DNA from: JABFXX01 sp036489755
GTDB taxonomy: Bacteria; Myxococcota_A; Polyangia; Haliangiales; Haliangiaceae
Reading direction: 5' to 3'
NCBI GenBank assembly: GCA_036489755.1
Contig: DASXFD010000088.1
Coordinates: 1 to 64,000, forward strand
Length of the DNA: 64,000 nucleotides
The translations under genes were made by a program, and so were the position numbers. Under the pieces are notes generated by a model. The model saw only the letters and a list, made by a program, of their open reading frames with translations, was not told where the DNA came from and ran no database searches. Of this stretch, positions 16,392 through 23,989 are shown in pieces (positions within the stretch are counted from its first letter, which is position 1; each line of letters starts with the position of its first letter).

Positions 16392-17294
16392 CTACTTGCC
16401 GCCGAGTGCGTTGGCCTCGGGCGGCACGCCCATCGCGTGATAGCCCTTGTCGACGTAGATCGTCGCGCCGGTGATGCCGGTCGCGAGCGGGCTGCACAAG
16501 AACGCCGCGGTCGTACCGACCTCGCGCGCCGTGAGCGTCTCGGTGAGCGGCGAGTTCGCCCTGGTGTACTCGACCATCTTGTCGATGAAGCCGATCGCGC
16601 TCGCCGCGCGCGACGCGAACGGGCCCGCCGAGATCACGTTGACGCGGTGGCCCCACGCGCGACCGGCCTCGAACGCGAGCACGCGCGTGTCGGACTCGAG
16701 CGCCGCCTTTGCCGACGACATGCCGCCGCCGTAACCCGGCACCACGCGCTCGGCCGCCATGTACGATAGCGATAGGCACGCGCCGCCGCGCCGCATGATC
16801 GGCCCGACGTGCTGCACCATCGACACCATCGAGTACGCCGACGCCGAGATCGCCGACAGGTAGCCCTTGCGCGACGTCTCGAGCATCGGCTTCTTGACCT
16901 CGCTGCCGTTGGCGAGGCTGTGCACGAGGATGTCGAGCGTGCCCTTGCCGAGATCTTTTTCGATCGCCGCAGCCATCCCGGTGATCGTGAAGTCGCCGTG
17001 GTCGCGGTAGCGGCGGCTGTCGCGCAGCTCGGCCGGCGCGTCTTCCAGGCGATCGAACTCGGCGTCGAGCGGGTAGACCTTCGCGAACTTCAGCGTGCCG
17101 CCGCCCGCCATCGACATGTCGAGCTTGCCGAGGTCGAGCAGCTTCGTGAACACGCCGAGCGCGGGCGGCCACGTCGCGACCGAAACCGACGCGCCGGCCT
17201 CGGCCAGCGCCTTCGCGATCGCGAACCCGAATCCGCCGTCGTCGGCCACGCCCGCGACGAGCGCATGCTTGCCGGTGAGATCGATCGTCAACAT
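16392..17294 (-). CDS. fabI: Enoyl-[acyl-carrier-protein] reductase (NADH), plant/Chlamydia-like
   Basis: Catalyses the last reduction of each fatty-acid elongation cycle, and is the target of triclosan-type inhibitors in this family. 300 residues, an SDR fold. N-terminal GVADDGGFGFAIAKAL replaces the classic Rossmann glycine motif. The catalytic pair is Tyr188 and Lys196 (YGGGMSSAK), with a second Tyr at 178; the Tyr-x7-Lys spacing and the text around it (SSAKAALESDTRVLAFEAG, AIGFIDKM) match the plant and chlamydial enzymes rather than E. coli FabI, where spacing is Tyr-x6-Lys. ATG 17294 starts MLTIDLTGKHALV. Transcribed divergently from the esterase gene. Confidence 0.93.
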   Translation of the reverse strand: MLTIDLTGKHALVAGVADDGGFGFAIAKALAEAGASVSVATWPPALGVFTKLLDLGKLDMSMAGGGTLKFAKVYPLDAEFDRLEDAPAELRDSRRYRDHGDFTITGMAAAIEKDLGKGTLDILVHSLANGSEVKKPMLETSRKGYLSAISASAYSMVSMVQHVGPIMRRGGACLSLSYMAAERVVPGYGGGMSSAKAALESDTRVLAFEAGRAWGHRVNVISAGPFASRAASAIGFIDKMVEYTRANSPLTETLTAREVGTTAAFLCSPLATGITGATIYVDKGYHAMGVPPEANALGGK

Positions 17295-17331
17295 GGGCGG
17301 GTCATCGCCTGAAACCGCAAGGCATGCAAGG

Positions 17332-17337
17332 TATCGT
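17332..17337 (+). promoter_or_regulatory. -10 box TATCGT, leaderless start for 17344 gene
   Basis: TATCGT ends 6 nt before GTG 17344 with no SD. It lies in the 49-nt gap between the divergent fabI and esterase genes. Confidence 0.47.
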
Positions 17338-17343
17338 GAGCGC

Positions 17344-18366
17344 GTGCGACAGGCAGTGATGACCGCGGCCGTGCGCCGTGCGATGCGAACGCGCTGGCTC
17401 GTCGATCTCGTCGGTCGCAAACGCACCGATCCGGGACTCGATCGACAGATCGCCGCGGCGCTCGAAGTGCAACGGCTCGCGAAATTGCCCTCACTCGAGT
17501 CGATGGAGCCGCCGGCGGCGCGGCACTTCGCTGAAGCGGGCCTGTCGCCGATGGATCTGGCTCCGGAGCCGATGGACCAGGTAATCGATCTTTTTATCTC
17601 GTCCATCCCGGTTCGCGTGTACGTGCCGTTCGGCGCGACCGGCGATTGGTTCGTGTACTTCCACGGCGGCGGCGGCGTGATCGGATCGATCGCGGCGTCG
17701 GAGCCGGTCGCGCGCTACCTCGCCGCGAAGACGCGCTGCACCGTCGCGTCGGTCGAATATCGGCTCGGCCCCGAGCACAAGCATCCGGCCGCCATCGAGG
17801 ACGCGAGTACCGCGTTCGCCGGGCTCGCCGAGCGCGTGCCGCCCGGCCGGCAGCTCATCGCCGGCGGCGACAGCTTCGGCGGCTTCTTGACCGCCCACGT
17901 CGATCACCACGCGCTCATGACCGGCAAGCGGCAGCCCGACCTGCAAGTGCTCATCTATCCGCTCGTCGATCTGACGCTGACGTCGCCGTCGATCGAGCGG
18001 TTCGCCGACGGCTACCTGCTCACGAAGCCGACCATCTACTGGTTTCGCGAGAACTACATGCACGCGAGCGACGATCGACGCGCCGGGTCGCCGTGGTTCT
18101 GGACCGATCTCGCCGGCTCGGCGCCCGCGATCGTCGCGACCGCGGGCTTCGACCCGCTCGTCGACGAAGGCGACGCGTGGGTGGATCGATTGCGCGCCGC
18201 GGGCACGTCCGTGCGCCATCACGCGAATCCGTCGCTCGTGCACGGCTTTCTGGCGATGGCCGGCGCGGTCGACGCCGCGCACGCCGCGACCGATCGGATC
18301 TGCGCCGAGGTCGTGTCGATGCTCAGAGCGAGTTCAAGTACGCCACGTTCGCCGCGGTCTCGTTGA
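17344..18366 (+). CDS. Alpha/beta hydrolase, hormone-sensitive-lipase-type esterase
   Basis: About 340 residues, of which ~240 form an HSL-type alpha/beta hydrolase. Visible: oxyanion-hole motif FHGGGGVIGS, nucleophile elbow GDSFGG, catalytic Asp in GFDPLVDEGD and His in LVHGFLAM. It should hydrolyse short-chain carboxyl esters; natural substrate unknown. GTG 17344 is chosen for the TATCGT box just upstream; ATG 17359 is a possible alternative. The 3' end overlaps the convergent lipoprotein gene by 44 nt and the last ~15 residues (Ser/Arg-rich) lie in that overlap. Confidence 0.88.
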   Translation: MRQAVMTAAVRRAMRTRWLVDLVGRKRTDPGLDRQIAAALEVQRLAKLPSLESMEPPAARHFAEAGLSPMDLAPEPMDQVIDLFISSIPVRVYVPFGATGDWFVYFHGGGGVIGSIAASEPVARYLAAKTRCTVASVEYRLGPEHKHPAAIEDASTAFAGLAERVPPGRQLIAGGDSFGGFLTAHVDHHALMTGKRQPDLQVLIYPLVDLTLTSPSIERFADGYLLTKPTIYWFRENYMHASDDRRAGSPWFWTDLAGSAPAIVATAGFDPLVDEGDAWVDRLRAAGTSVRHHANPSLVHGFLAMAGAVDAAHAATDRICAEVVSMLRASSSTPRSPRSR

Positions 18367-19585
18367 TCACGCGCTGATTGATGATCGGCGTGGTCTCGCG
18401 ATAGCTGAACGCGTGGATGTTGAGCCCACCGTCGCTGCCGACGAGCATCGGCGCGGTCACCGCGAGGTCCGCCGCCGGGATGCTCGAGGCGGCCGCGAAT
18501 GCGTTCGCGTCGCTCGACGACGACATCCCGAGCATCTGCTGACCGACCAGCACGCGTGCCGGCTCGGCCATGTGACAGCTCACGCAGTCGATCGTGTTCG
18601 GCGACTCGTCGTTCGGGTTCTCGATGCGCAGCGCGGAGTCGAACCCGGCCTGGCGCTGTGCCTGCGATGCCGACCCCGCGTCGGTCGAATCCGCGAGCGT
18701 GGTGATGTTGTCGGTCGACGTCGTCACGGGCGAGAACGTCGAGCCGAGCGGCATCGTCGCGGCCAAGAGGAACATGTCGGTGGTGTTGTCGGGCAACGAC
18801 GCGATCACGAGCGGCGTCTCGACGCTGGCCGCGACCGAGTTGCCGTGGAAGTCCCACGACAGGCCTTCTTCGGGAAGCGTGATACCGCTACCGCTGCCGT
18901 CACCGCCGCTGCCCATCACGATCGCATTCGTCGGAACCGGCCCGCCGCCGCCGACCTCTGCATCGACGCTGAACGTCGTGATGCGCTCGATCTTCGTGCC
19001 GTCGGCGTACTTCTGGATGATGCCGACCAGCGCCTGCGCGAACGCGCCCGACAGGCCCTGACTCGCGATCAACGGGTGCACCGCGAGCGGGCCGAGGTCG
19101 GCGTCGCTGGATGCCTGGCGCGCGGCCGCGATCTCGTTCGCGGCGGCAACCAGCTGGTCGCGCGTCAGCGAGTAGAGCACGTGCACGCCGCCGTCTTCGG
19201 CGCCGGTGATATCGTCTTCGAAATCGAGCTGCTGGAAGACGAGCCGGATCTGGTTGTCGCACTTCGACGGATCGGTGATCGGGCCGATGTTCGCGAAGCA
19301 CGGGTCGAGCCGCATGCCGACGACACGAAGGTTGTCGTAGACCAAGAGCGAGCTCTCGTCCTGCTGATAGAGCGCCTCGGGTAGCAGCGGGCCGTTCGCG
19401 CCGGGCGACGACGCCGCGAGGTAGAGATCGAAGTCGGCCTCGGTCGTCGCGAGCGGGAACATCACCGAGAGGTCGTTCATTTGTAACGACGCCGGATTCG
19501 GCGGCGGCGGTGGCGGCGGCGGCGGGTTCGGCGAGCTCGTCGTGCACGCGACGAGCAACGGAATTGCCAAGGCTAGGCTGCGCAT
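18323..19585 (-). CDS. Lipoprotein with a single CXXCH haem-binding motif
   Basis: About 420 residues. A lipoprotein signal (MRSLALAIPLLVAC) is followed by a Pro tract and a large domain of mixed composition. Near residue 350 it contains CVSCHM, a CXXCH c-type haem attachment motif, followed by SYRETTPIINQRVINETAANVAYLN at the C-terminus; such arrangements occur in outer-membrane mono-haem lipoproteins of myxobacteria. A Met residue just after the motif or further on could be the second axial ligand. No redox partner gene is adjacent. ATG 19585 fits the signal peptide; an in-frame ATG at 19597 is possible. Confidence 0.72.
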   Translation of the reverse strand: MRSLALAIPLLVACTTSSPNPPPPPPPPPNPASLQMNDLSVMFPLATTEADFDLYLAASSPGANGPLLPEALYQQDESSLLVYDNLRVVGMRLDPCFANIGPITDPSKCDNQIRLVFQQLDFEDDITGAEDGGVHVLYSLTRDQLVAAANEIAAARQASSDADLGPLAVHPLIASQGLSGAFAQALVGIIQKYADGTKIERITTFSVDAEVGGGGPVPTNAIVMGSGGDGSGSGITLPEEGLSWDFHGNSVAASVETPLVIASLPDNTTDMFLLAATMPLGSTFSPVTTSTDNITTLADSTDAGSASQAQRQAGFDSALRIENPNDESPNTIDCVSCHMAEPARVLVGQQMLGMSSSSDANAFAAASSIPAADLAVTAPMLVGSDGGLNIHAFSYRETTPIINQRVINETAANVAYLNSL

Positions 19586-19676
19586 GTCGCCCGGCATCGC
19601 AAGATGTGCGCCCGCGACCTCCCGTGTCTTGGCCGCGAGATGGCGTCCGGCGATCACGAAAAACTGAGGTTCACGC

Positions 19677-19682
19677 TAGAAT
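19677..19682 (+). promoter_or_regulatory. -10 box TAGAAT, leaderless start for 19689 gene
   Basis: TAGAAT ends 6 nt before GTG 19689; no SD is present. One of the better matches to the -10 consensus in the window. Confidence 0.5.
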
Positions 19683-19688
19683 TCTCGC

Positions 19689-21122
19689 GTGCACGTCCTG
19701 ATCGCCGTCGCCGAAGTCGGGTCAGGCGTGCAGCTCGAAGAGGCGCTGAACGGCGCCGGCTTCGAGGCGACGTGGGACGCGGCGCAGGTCGACGGCCCGA
19801 GCGGCGACGTGCGCTGCGAGGTCGTGCTCGTCGACGCCGACCGGCTCGGCGCGCGTCTCGCGCAGGTCGCCGATGCATGGCGCGATCACGACACGGTGCC
19901 GGGTGTCGTCGCGGTCGGCAGCTCGGCCGCGGCCCGCGAGCACGCGCCCGCCGCGCGCGTCACGCTGCTGTCTCCCGGCGCGAAGCCGGCGACGCTCGCC
20001 CAGGCGATCCGCGAGGCCGCCAAGCTCCGGCTCGCGACCGGCATGCGGTGGTCGGTGATGCGCGCCGCGCTCAAGCTGCCGCCCGCCGACAACGACACGG
20101 CCGCGTGGCCGGCCACGGTGCTCCATGCACGCAACGTCGACCTCGACGTCGCGCGCGCCGCGCTGCGCTGGCACGTCCAGCACTACGCGACGCCTTCGAC
20201 GACGCTCGATCGCTTGCGCGAAGAGCGCGTGCTCACCGTGCCCGAGCTCGAGACGCTCGCCCACGTCGACGGTACGCAAACCGTGCAGCGTCTCGTCAAG
20301 CGCGGCCCTCTCGATCCGACGCAAAGCGCGCGCCTGTTGTGGGCGATGGCGTCGATGGGCGCGCTCGATCTCACCGCCGAGGTCCGCGACGTCGCCACGC
20401 CGAGCCGGCGCGCGCTCGACGAGATCCGCCGCCATCTCCGCGCACGCGTCGCGCGGCTCGAGAAGTCGACGTACTACGACGTCCTCGAGATCACGCCGCT
20501 CGCCGAGTACGCCGACATCGGCGCGGCCTATCAGCTCGTCGGCTCGCGCTACTCGCCGCAGGCGCTCGGCCGCTTCGATCTTGCCGAGCTCGTCACTCAC
20601 GTGCAGCCGACGTGGGAGATCGTCGAGAAAGCGCGCACGGTGCTCGCCGATCACGCGCAGCGCGGCCGCTACACCGATTGGCTTCGCCAGAACCTGCCGA
20701 ACCTCAAGACGACGTGGGCGATCGACATGAACGACGCGAAAGCCGCGGCCGAAGCATTCGCGCGAGGCCAGCGCGCCCTCGGCGAAGGCGACGCACACAA
20801 AGCGATGGGCGAGCTCGCGCGCGCGTGCCGCCATCATCCCGACCATCCCGACTACGAAGCGAACCTCGCGTGGGCGCGGTTCCGCGTACAGGTCGCATCG
20901 GGCAAGGACCAGCGCGAGACCGCGATCGTGGAGCGTGCGCTTGTCGAGGCGGTCGTGCTCGGCCGCAGACCGTGGCCGCGCGCGCTCGTCGCGCTCGCGC
21001 TGCTGTGCGCCGCCGCCGGCGACGCCGACTCCGCGCGCTGGCACCTGGCGATCGCGCTGTCGATCGATCCGAACGTGCCCGCTGCCGCGCAGCTCGCACA
21101 GCGGCTCGGGCTGCGCCGCTGA
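19689..21122 (+). CDS. Large cytoplasmic protein with DnaJ-like and TPR segments
   Basis: 477 residues starting at GTG. Residues 1-120 look like a degenerate receiver (VLVDADRLGARL, TLLSPGAKPATL, with no clear acceptor site). Around residue 255 comes a J-domain-like segment (STYYDVLEITPLAEYADIGAAY ... RYTDWLR) in which the HPD triad is absent, so Hsp70 stimulation is unlikely. The C-terminal ~120 residues contain TPR-like helices (AFARGQRALGEGDAHKAMGELARACRHHPDHPDYEANLAWARF). This 'receiver-DnaJ-TPR' layout is common among uncharacterised myxobacterial proteins. No cellular role is assigned. Confidence 0.68.
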   Translation: MHVLIAVAEVGSGVQLEEALNGAGFEATWDAAQVDGPSGDVRCEVVLVDADRLGARLAQVADAWRDHDTVPGVVAVGSSAAAREHAPAARVTLLSPGAKPATLAQAIREAAKLRLATGMRWSVMRAALKLPPADNDTAAWPATVLHARNVDLDVARAALRWHVQHYATPSTTLDRLREERVLTVPELETLAHVDGTQTVQRLVKRGPLDPTQSARLLWAMASMGALDLTAEVRDVATPSRRALDEIRRHLRARVARLEKSTYYDVLEITPLAEYADIGAAYQLVGSRYSPQALGRFDLAELVTHVQPTWEIVEKARTVLADHAQRGRYTDWLRQNLPNLKTTWAIDMNDAKAAAEAFARGQRALGEGDAHKAMGELARACRHHPDHPDYEANLAWARFRVQVASGKDQRETAIVERALVEAVVLGRRPWPRALVALALLCAAAGDADSARWHLAIALSIDPNVPAAAQLAQRLGLRR

Positions 21123-21124
21123 CG

Positions 21125-21130
21125 TATAGT
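21125..21130 (+). promoter_or_regulatory. -10 box TATAGT, leaderless start for 21137 gene
   Basis: TATAGT ends 6 nt before ATG 21137. The same hexamer at the same kind of distance precedes the 3250 gene. Confidence 0.5.
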
Positions 21131-21136
21131 TCTCGC

Positions 21137-21607
21137 ATGCGCTTCCTCGCGATCGCGTTCGCGCTCGCCGCCTGCCAGTCGTCGTCGTCGTCGTCGTCGA
21201 ATCAGGCCGCGGCGCCGCCGGCCGGCAAGCTCGAGCTGGTCGATGCGACGGCCGGCAGCAACGCCGCGGCGACGATCGCGAACGAGGTCACGCGCGCCGG
21301 CCACGACGGCAAGCAGCTCGTCGTGTACGTCGGCGCGACCTGGTGCGAGCCGTGCCAGCAGTTCCACGCGGCGGCCGCCGCGGGCAAGCTCGACCAGGCG
21401 TTCCCGAAGCTCCGCCTGCTCGTGTTCGACAACGACCGCGACGGCGATGCGCTGCAGGCCGCCGGCTATCGCTCGCGGCTGATCCCGCTGTTCGCGCTGC
21501 CGAACGCCGACGGCACGTCGAGCGGCAAGCAGATCGAAGGCTCGATCAAAGGCGCCGACGCCGTGAAGCAGATCTCGCCGCGTCTCGAAGCGCTGCTCGG
21601 CGGCTAA
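21137..21607 (+). CDS. Thioredoxin-fold lipoprotein
   Basis: 156 residues. A lipoprotein signal (MRFLAIAFALAAC) leads into a poly-Ser tether and a thioredoxin-like domain with active site ATWCEPCQQF, a CXXC redox pair, and the cis-Pro region SRLIPLFALP. It probably acts as a periplasmic thiol reductase or isomerase anchored to a membrane. It begins 15 nt after the DnaJ/TPR gene and has its own TATAGT box. A weak 5-bp hairpin (21633-21648) lies after the stop. Confidence 0.83.
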   Translation: MRFLAIAFALAACQSSSSSSSNQAAAPPAGKLELVDATAGSNAAATIANEVTRAGHDGKQLVVYVGATWCEPCQQFHAAAAAGKLDQAFPKLRLLVFDNDRDGDALQAAGYRSRLIPLFALPNADGTSSGKQIEGSIKGADAVKQISPRLEALLGG

Positions 21608-21756
21608 CGATGAACGATACTCCGCCGCGGACCCACGCTAATACGTGGTGATTCTCTGTGGAGTCGCGAGTACGATGATCCATGCGGCGTTAGCCAGCAC
21701 TATGCGGGTTAGCCGTTGAGCGCGACGGGTCTGTCTCAACATCGAGACCAACAAAC

Positions 21757-21963
21757 ATGGCTGAAGTCAAAGGAACCGCGTCGGACCACGTTTCCGCAGC
21801 GGATTTAAGCGAATCCGGGACTGAACTCAGCATGGAATCGCGGGCATTGCTTGCTGTTGCCCGGTGCGGGCTCGCCCCGAAGCCGAGCGCGATCCTCCGC
21901 GTTCGAGAGCGAATCGCAATGGAAGTCTTGACCGAGATCGAGACCGTCAAAGGTCAGCAGTAA
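21757..21963 (+). CDS. Small hypothetical protein in the AT-richer island
   Basis: 68 residues, ATG start, acidic (MAEVKGTASDHVSAADLSES...), with a central RALLAVARCGLAPKP segment and a helical C-terminus. No signal peptide and no recognised family. Reasons to believe it: a clean start in otherwise stop-rich DNA and a perfect 11-bp hairpin 12 nt after its stop. Base composition is lower in GC than most of the window. Confidence 0.4.
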   Translation: MAEVKGTASDHVSAADLSESGTELSMESRALLAVARCGLAPKPSAILRVRERIAMEVLTEIETVKGQQ

Positions 21964-21974
21964 CTGGACAGTGC

Positions 21975-22003
21975 CGATGCGCTGCGACCGTTGCAGCGCA
22001 TCG
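21975..22003 (+). terminator. Perfect 11-bp hairpin after the small ORF
   Basis: CGATGCGCTGC, a 7-nt loop, then GCAGCGCATCG: a perfect 11-bp inverted repeat beginning 12 nt after the stop at 21963. It lacks a T-tract, so it may be an intrinsic terminator of high-GC type or another structured element. Confidence 0.4.
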
Positions 22004-22184
22004 ACCGCTTTGACGCCATTCGAGCCGCACACGAGCCGCACACGAGCCGCGGCGCCGAGGCGGCGATGGTTCGTCGCCCTCGGCGTGCCGGTTGGAGTTC
22101 AACTGCGAAGCGATGGGGCCGCCGCGCAGACACTCGTCCGTGTCAAATGGAGGCCTCAGTCCACACGTGAAGGACCGAGTGTCG

Positions 22185-22724
22185 CTACCCTCCAAAAAAG
22201 TAATAAGTCAGGGCCGTGGAGTTCACCGAGCAGTACGTCAGGCTGGAATCGGTCCTCGTCACAGTGATGTCTACCCAGTAAGCGTCATCGTCTAGGTCCA
22301 CCGAGTCGATTGAGTAATTGTAAGTCTGCAAGTATGGAGAAGTCCCTCCGCCGGTTCCTGTAAATGACTCAGCTGTGCCAGAGGTACCTGTTGTGAGACT
22401 GTGATACCGGAGCGCAGCACTGATCTCGCAGCCGGAGCCCGAATCCTCATCGTTGTAGGTGACTGCCCAAGAATCCCAGTTGTCGTTATATGAGAGCGCG
22501 GTGATGGGACAGACAAGATGAAACGTACCAGTGTCCCCAGTTGCGAAGTTAACTTCGCCGTAGGTGTAATCGTAATTCGGCGGATGCGCGGTGGTCGTGG
22601 AAGCGACCTGGCAGCCTATCGCCGGGGTGCTCCATGTCGTATCGGATGGATATGCTTCGGCGACCCGAGCAGTTGCGGACACCGTCGCGAGGCCGATGAC
22701 AATTAGAAGTCCGGATGCTTTCAT
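22185..22724 (-). CDS. Small secreted protein, AT-richer codon use
   Basis: 179 residues. A clear signal peptide (MKASGLLIVIGLATVSATARVAEA, cleavage likely before YPSD) with a good SD (GGAG about 8 nt before ATG 22724). The mature part is Tyr/Thr/Ser/Asp-rich with three or four Cys, suggesting a disulphide-bonded, mostly beta, extracellular protein (TYGEVNFATGDTGTFHLVCP). No family recognised. Its use of A/T-ending codons is unlike its neighbours, so recent acquisition or relaxed expression constraint is possible. It has an SD leader, unlike the many leaderless genes around it. Confidence 0.72.
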   Translation of the reverse strand: MKASGLLIVIGLATVSATARVAEAYPSDTTWSTPAIGCQVASTTTAHPPNYDYTYGEVNFATGDTGTFHLVCPITALSYNDNWDSWAVTYNDEDSGSGCEISAALRYHSLTTGTSGTAESFTGTGGGTSPYLQTYNYSIDSVDLDDDAYWVDITVTRTDSSLTYCSVNSTALTYYFFGG

Positions 22725-22802
22725 TATCTCACTCCAATCCTTTGTTATGCGTCACTGGATTTTGGCTAAATAGCGATTACTTTGTTCACTTGATGAGTTG
22801 GG

Positions 22803-22908
22803 ACGTCTCGACATGCCTGGTAGCGAACCTTAGTTCTGCCGTCGGCCTTGCTGACGGAGGCCATCTCGTCTGGAGACGTGAGTCGGGTTTACTTCACCTC
22901 TTGTGAAG
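22803..22908 (+). ncRNA. Candidate structured RNA (three short stems)
   Basis: ACGTCTC (22803-22809) pairs with GAGACGT (22873-22879), enclosing CCGTC (22839-22843) with GACGG (22853-22857), followed at once by CTTCAC-CTCTT-GTGAAG (22892-22908). All three are perfect. No promoter or terminator was identified, and chance cannot be excluded. Confidence 0.2.
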
Positions 22909-23166
22909 CGCGTAACTCGCCTGTATTACCCTGCGAAGGTAGTGACGATTGTGTACCCCGCCCTGATCGCGAACAGACGCTACCTTCGTCGATAGCCACT
23001 TAGATACTGAACACTTCTTGGGGAGCGAATCGCTGTGCTGCATCTCGATGCGCTCCCGCGTTCCAAACTAATGGCAATCAGAATCTTGGGTGGATCATTA
23101 ACTTATATTTCAGTATCCGGATTTGACTACTGTACTGAACACCACTTAAGAGTTCGTGTACGTAGG

Positions 23167-23256
23167 TTCGTCGACAGTGACAGTGATTCCACGTTCGAAA
23201 TCATCATTTCGTCCGTCGACGGTGACAGTAAGTTCACGTTCAAAACTAATCATCAA
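23167..23256. repeat. Degenerate 45-bp tandem repeat (two copies)
   Basis: Two adjacent copies, 23167-23211 and 23212-23256, share CGTCGAC-GTGACAGT...TTC-ACGTTC-AAA. A period of 45 nt is a multiple of three; on the minus strand both copies read FER-x-x-TVTVD, as in a beta-strand repeat, which suggests a fragment of a former repeat protein. Confidence 0.45.
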
Positions 23257-23560
23257 CTTGGTCGTAGTCAGTTGACCGATCATGGCGTTCTCGGGCGTTC
23301 TGTTTCGTCGCCTGCCGCTAACTGTTCGCAATCGTGCTCTTACCGTCTTACGTGCACGGGCGCGACGTTGCTGACGAATTCGCCCTCTTCGTATCAACCA
23401 AGCTGACGGCATGCTTCGATCGAGGCAATGCTCGTGCACTCGAACACGGCATTCCGATCAGGCGTACGTCCGACGGTCTTGCAGGCAGATCAGGGCGTTG
23501 TGTCGCCGAACCGCGCAGCTCGACACTCCGCGCGCTTATCGAGGAGGCTGAGCTTGCTCG

Positions 23561-23989
23561 TCAGATCGGCGTGACGACGAACACGATGTTGCCGGCCTCG
23601 GTCGTGTTGTCGGGCGTGATCGAGATGCCGGTCTGCGCCGAGCCGGTCGCGAGCACGGCGTTCGAGCCATCGACCAGCGAGAACATCAGGTCGTAGGTCG
23701 CCGTCGGCAGCGAGCCCGACACGCCGAGCCCAAGCGAGCACGCGAACGTCTGCCCGAACTGCGCGCCGGTGCCTTCCTGGATGATGTTGACGACCACCCC
23801 GGCAGCGCCCGCCGACCCGCAGCTCACCGCCGAGCCCATCGAGTCGTCGAGCGTCCACGACAGCGCGAGCGTCCCCGGATCCTGCGGCGGCATCATCACC
23901 GGCGCGTCCGGAAAGCCACCGCCACCGCCGCATGCGACGATGGCGAGAGCGAACAAGAGCGGCGCGCTTACTGCGCGACGACTGCGCAC
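23561..23989 (-). CDS. Small lipoprotein downstream of the VWA lipoprotein
   Basis: 142 residues from GTG 23989, which lies 22 nt inside the upstream gene in another frame. The start is supported by the lipoprotein signal it creates (RRAVSAPLLFALAIVAC, then a Gly run). The mature part resembles an Ig-like beta-sandwich (LALSWTLDDSMGSAVSCGSAGAAG ... TYDLMFSLVDGSNAVLATG). Likely anchored on the cell surface or outer membrane and translationally coupled to the VWA lipoprotein. No specific function assigned. Confidence 0.72.
   Translation of the reverse strand: MRSRRAVSAPLLFALAIVACGGGGGFPDAPVMMPPQDPGTLALSWTLDDSMGSAVSCGSAGAAGVVVNIIQEGTGAQFGQTFACSLGLGVSGSLPTATYDLMFSLVDGSNAVLATGSAQTGISITPDNTTEAGNIVFVVTPI

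Larger units (their letters stand above)
22725..23560. other. 836-nt AT-richer region without a convincing gene
   Basis: Long intergenic stretch clearly poorer in G+C than the rest. Short reading frames occur on both strands (for example 23035-23406 plus and 23146-23439 minus) but have irregular composition and no SD or recognised domain. It holds a cluster of short hairpins (22803-22908) and a degenerate 45-bp tandem repeat (23167-23256). It could be decayed foreign DNA or host a non-coding RNA. Confidence 0.5.

Noticed and set aside
16392..17606. A longer fabI start extending to 17606.
   Set aside because: The extra ~100 residues are Arg/Ser-rich and run through the esterase gene; ATG 17294 begins the conserved FabI fold.
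22780..22830. TTGATGAG near 22790 resembles the hammerhead ribozyme core (CUGAUGAG).
   Set aside because: The required GAAA and a third stem with the cleavage triplet are absent in the right places, so chance is more likely.
23035..23406. A 123-codon frame in the AT-richer island.
   Set aside because: No SD or -10 box at the usual distance, irregular composition, and overlap with a degenerate repeat; not supported as a gene.
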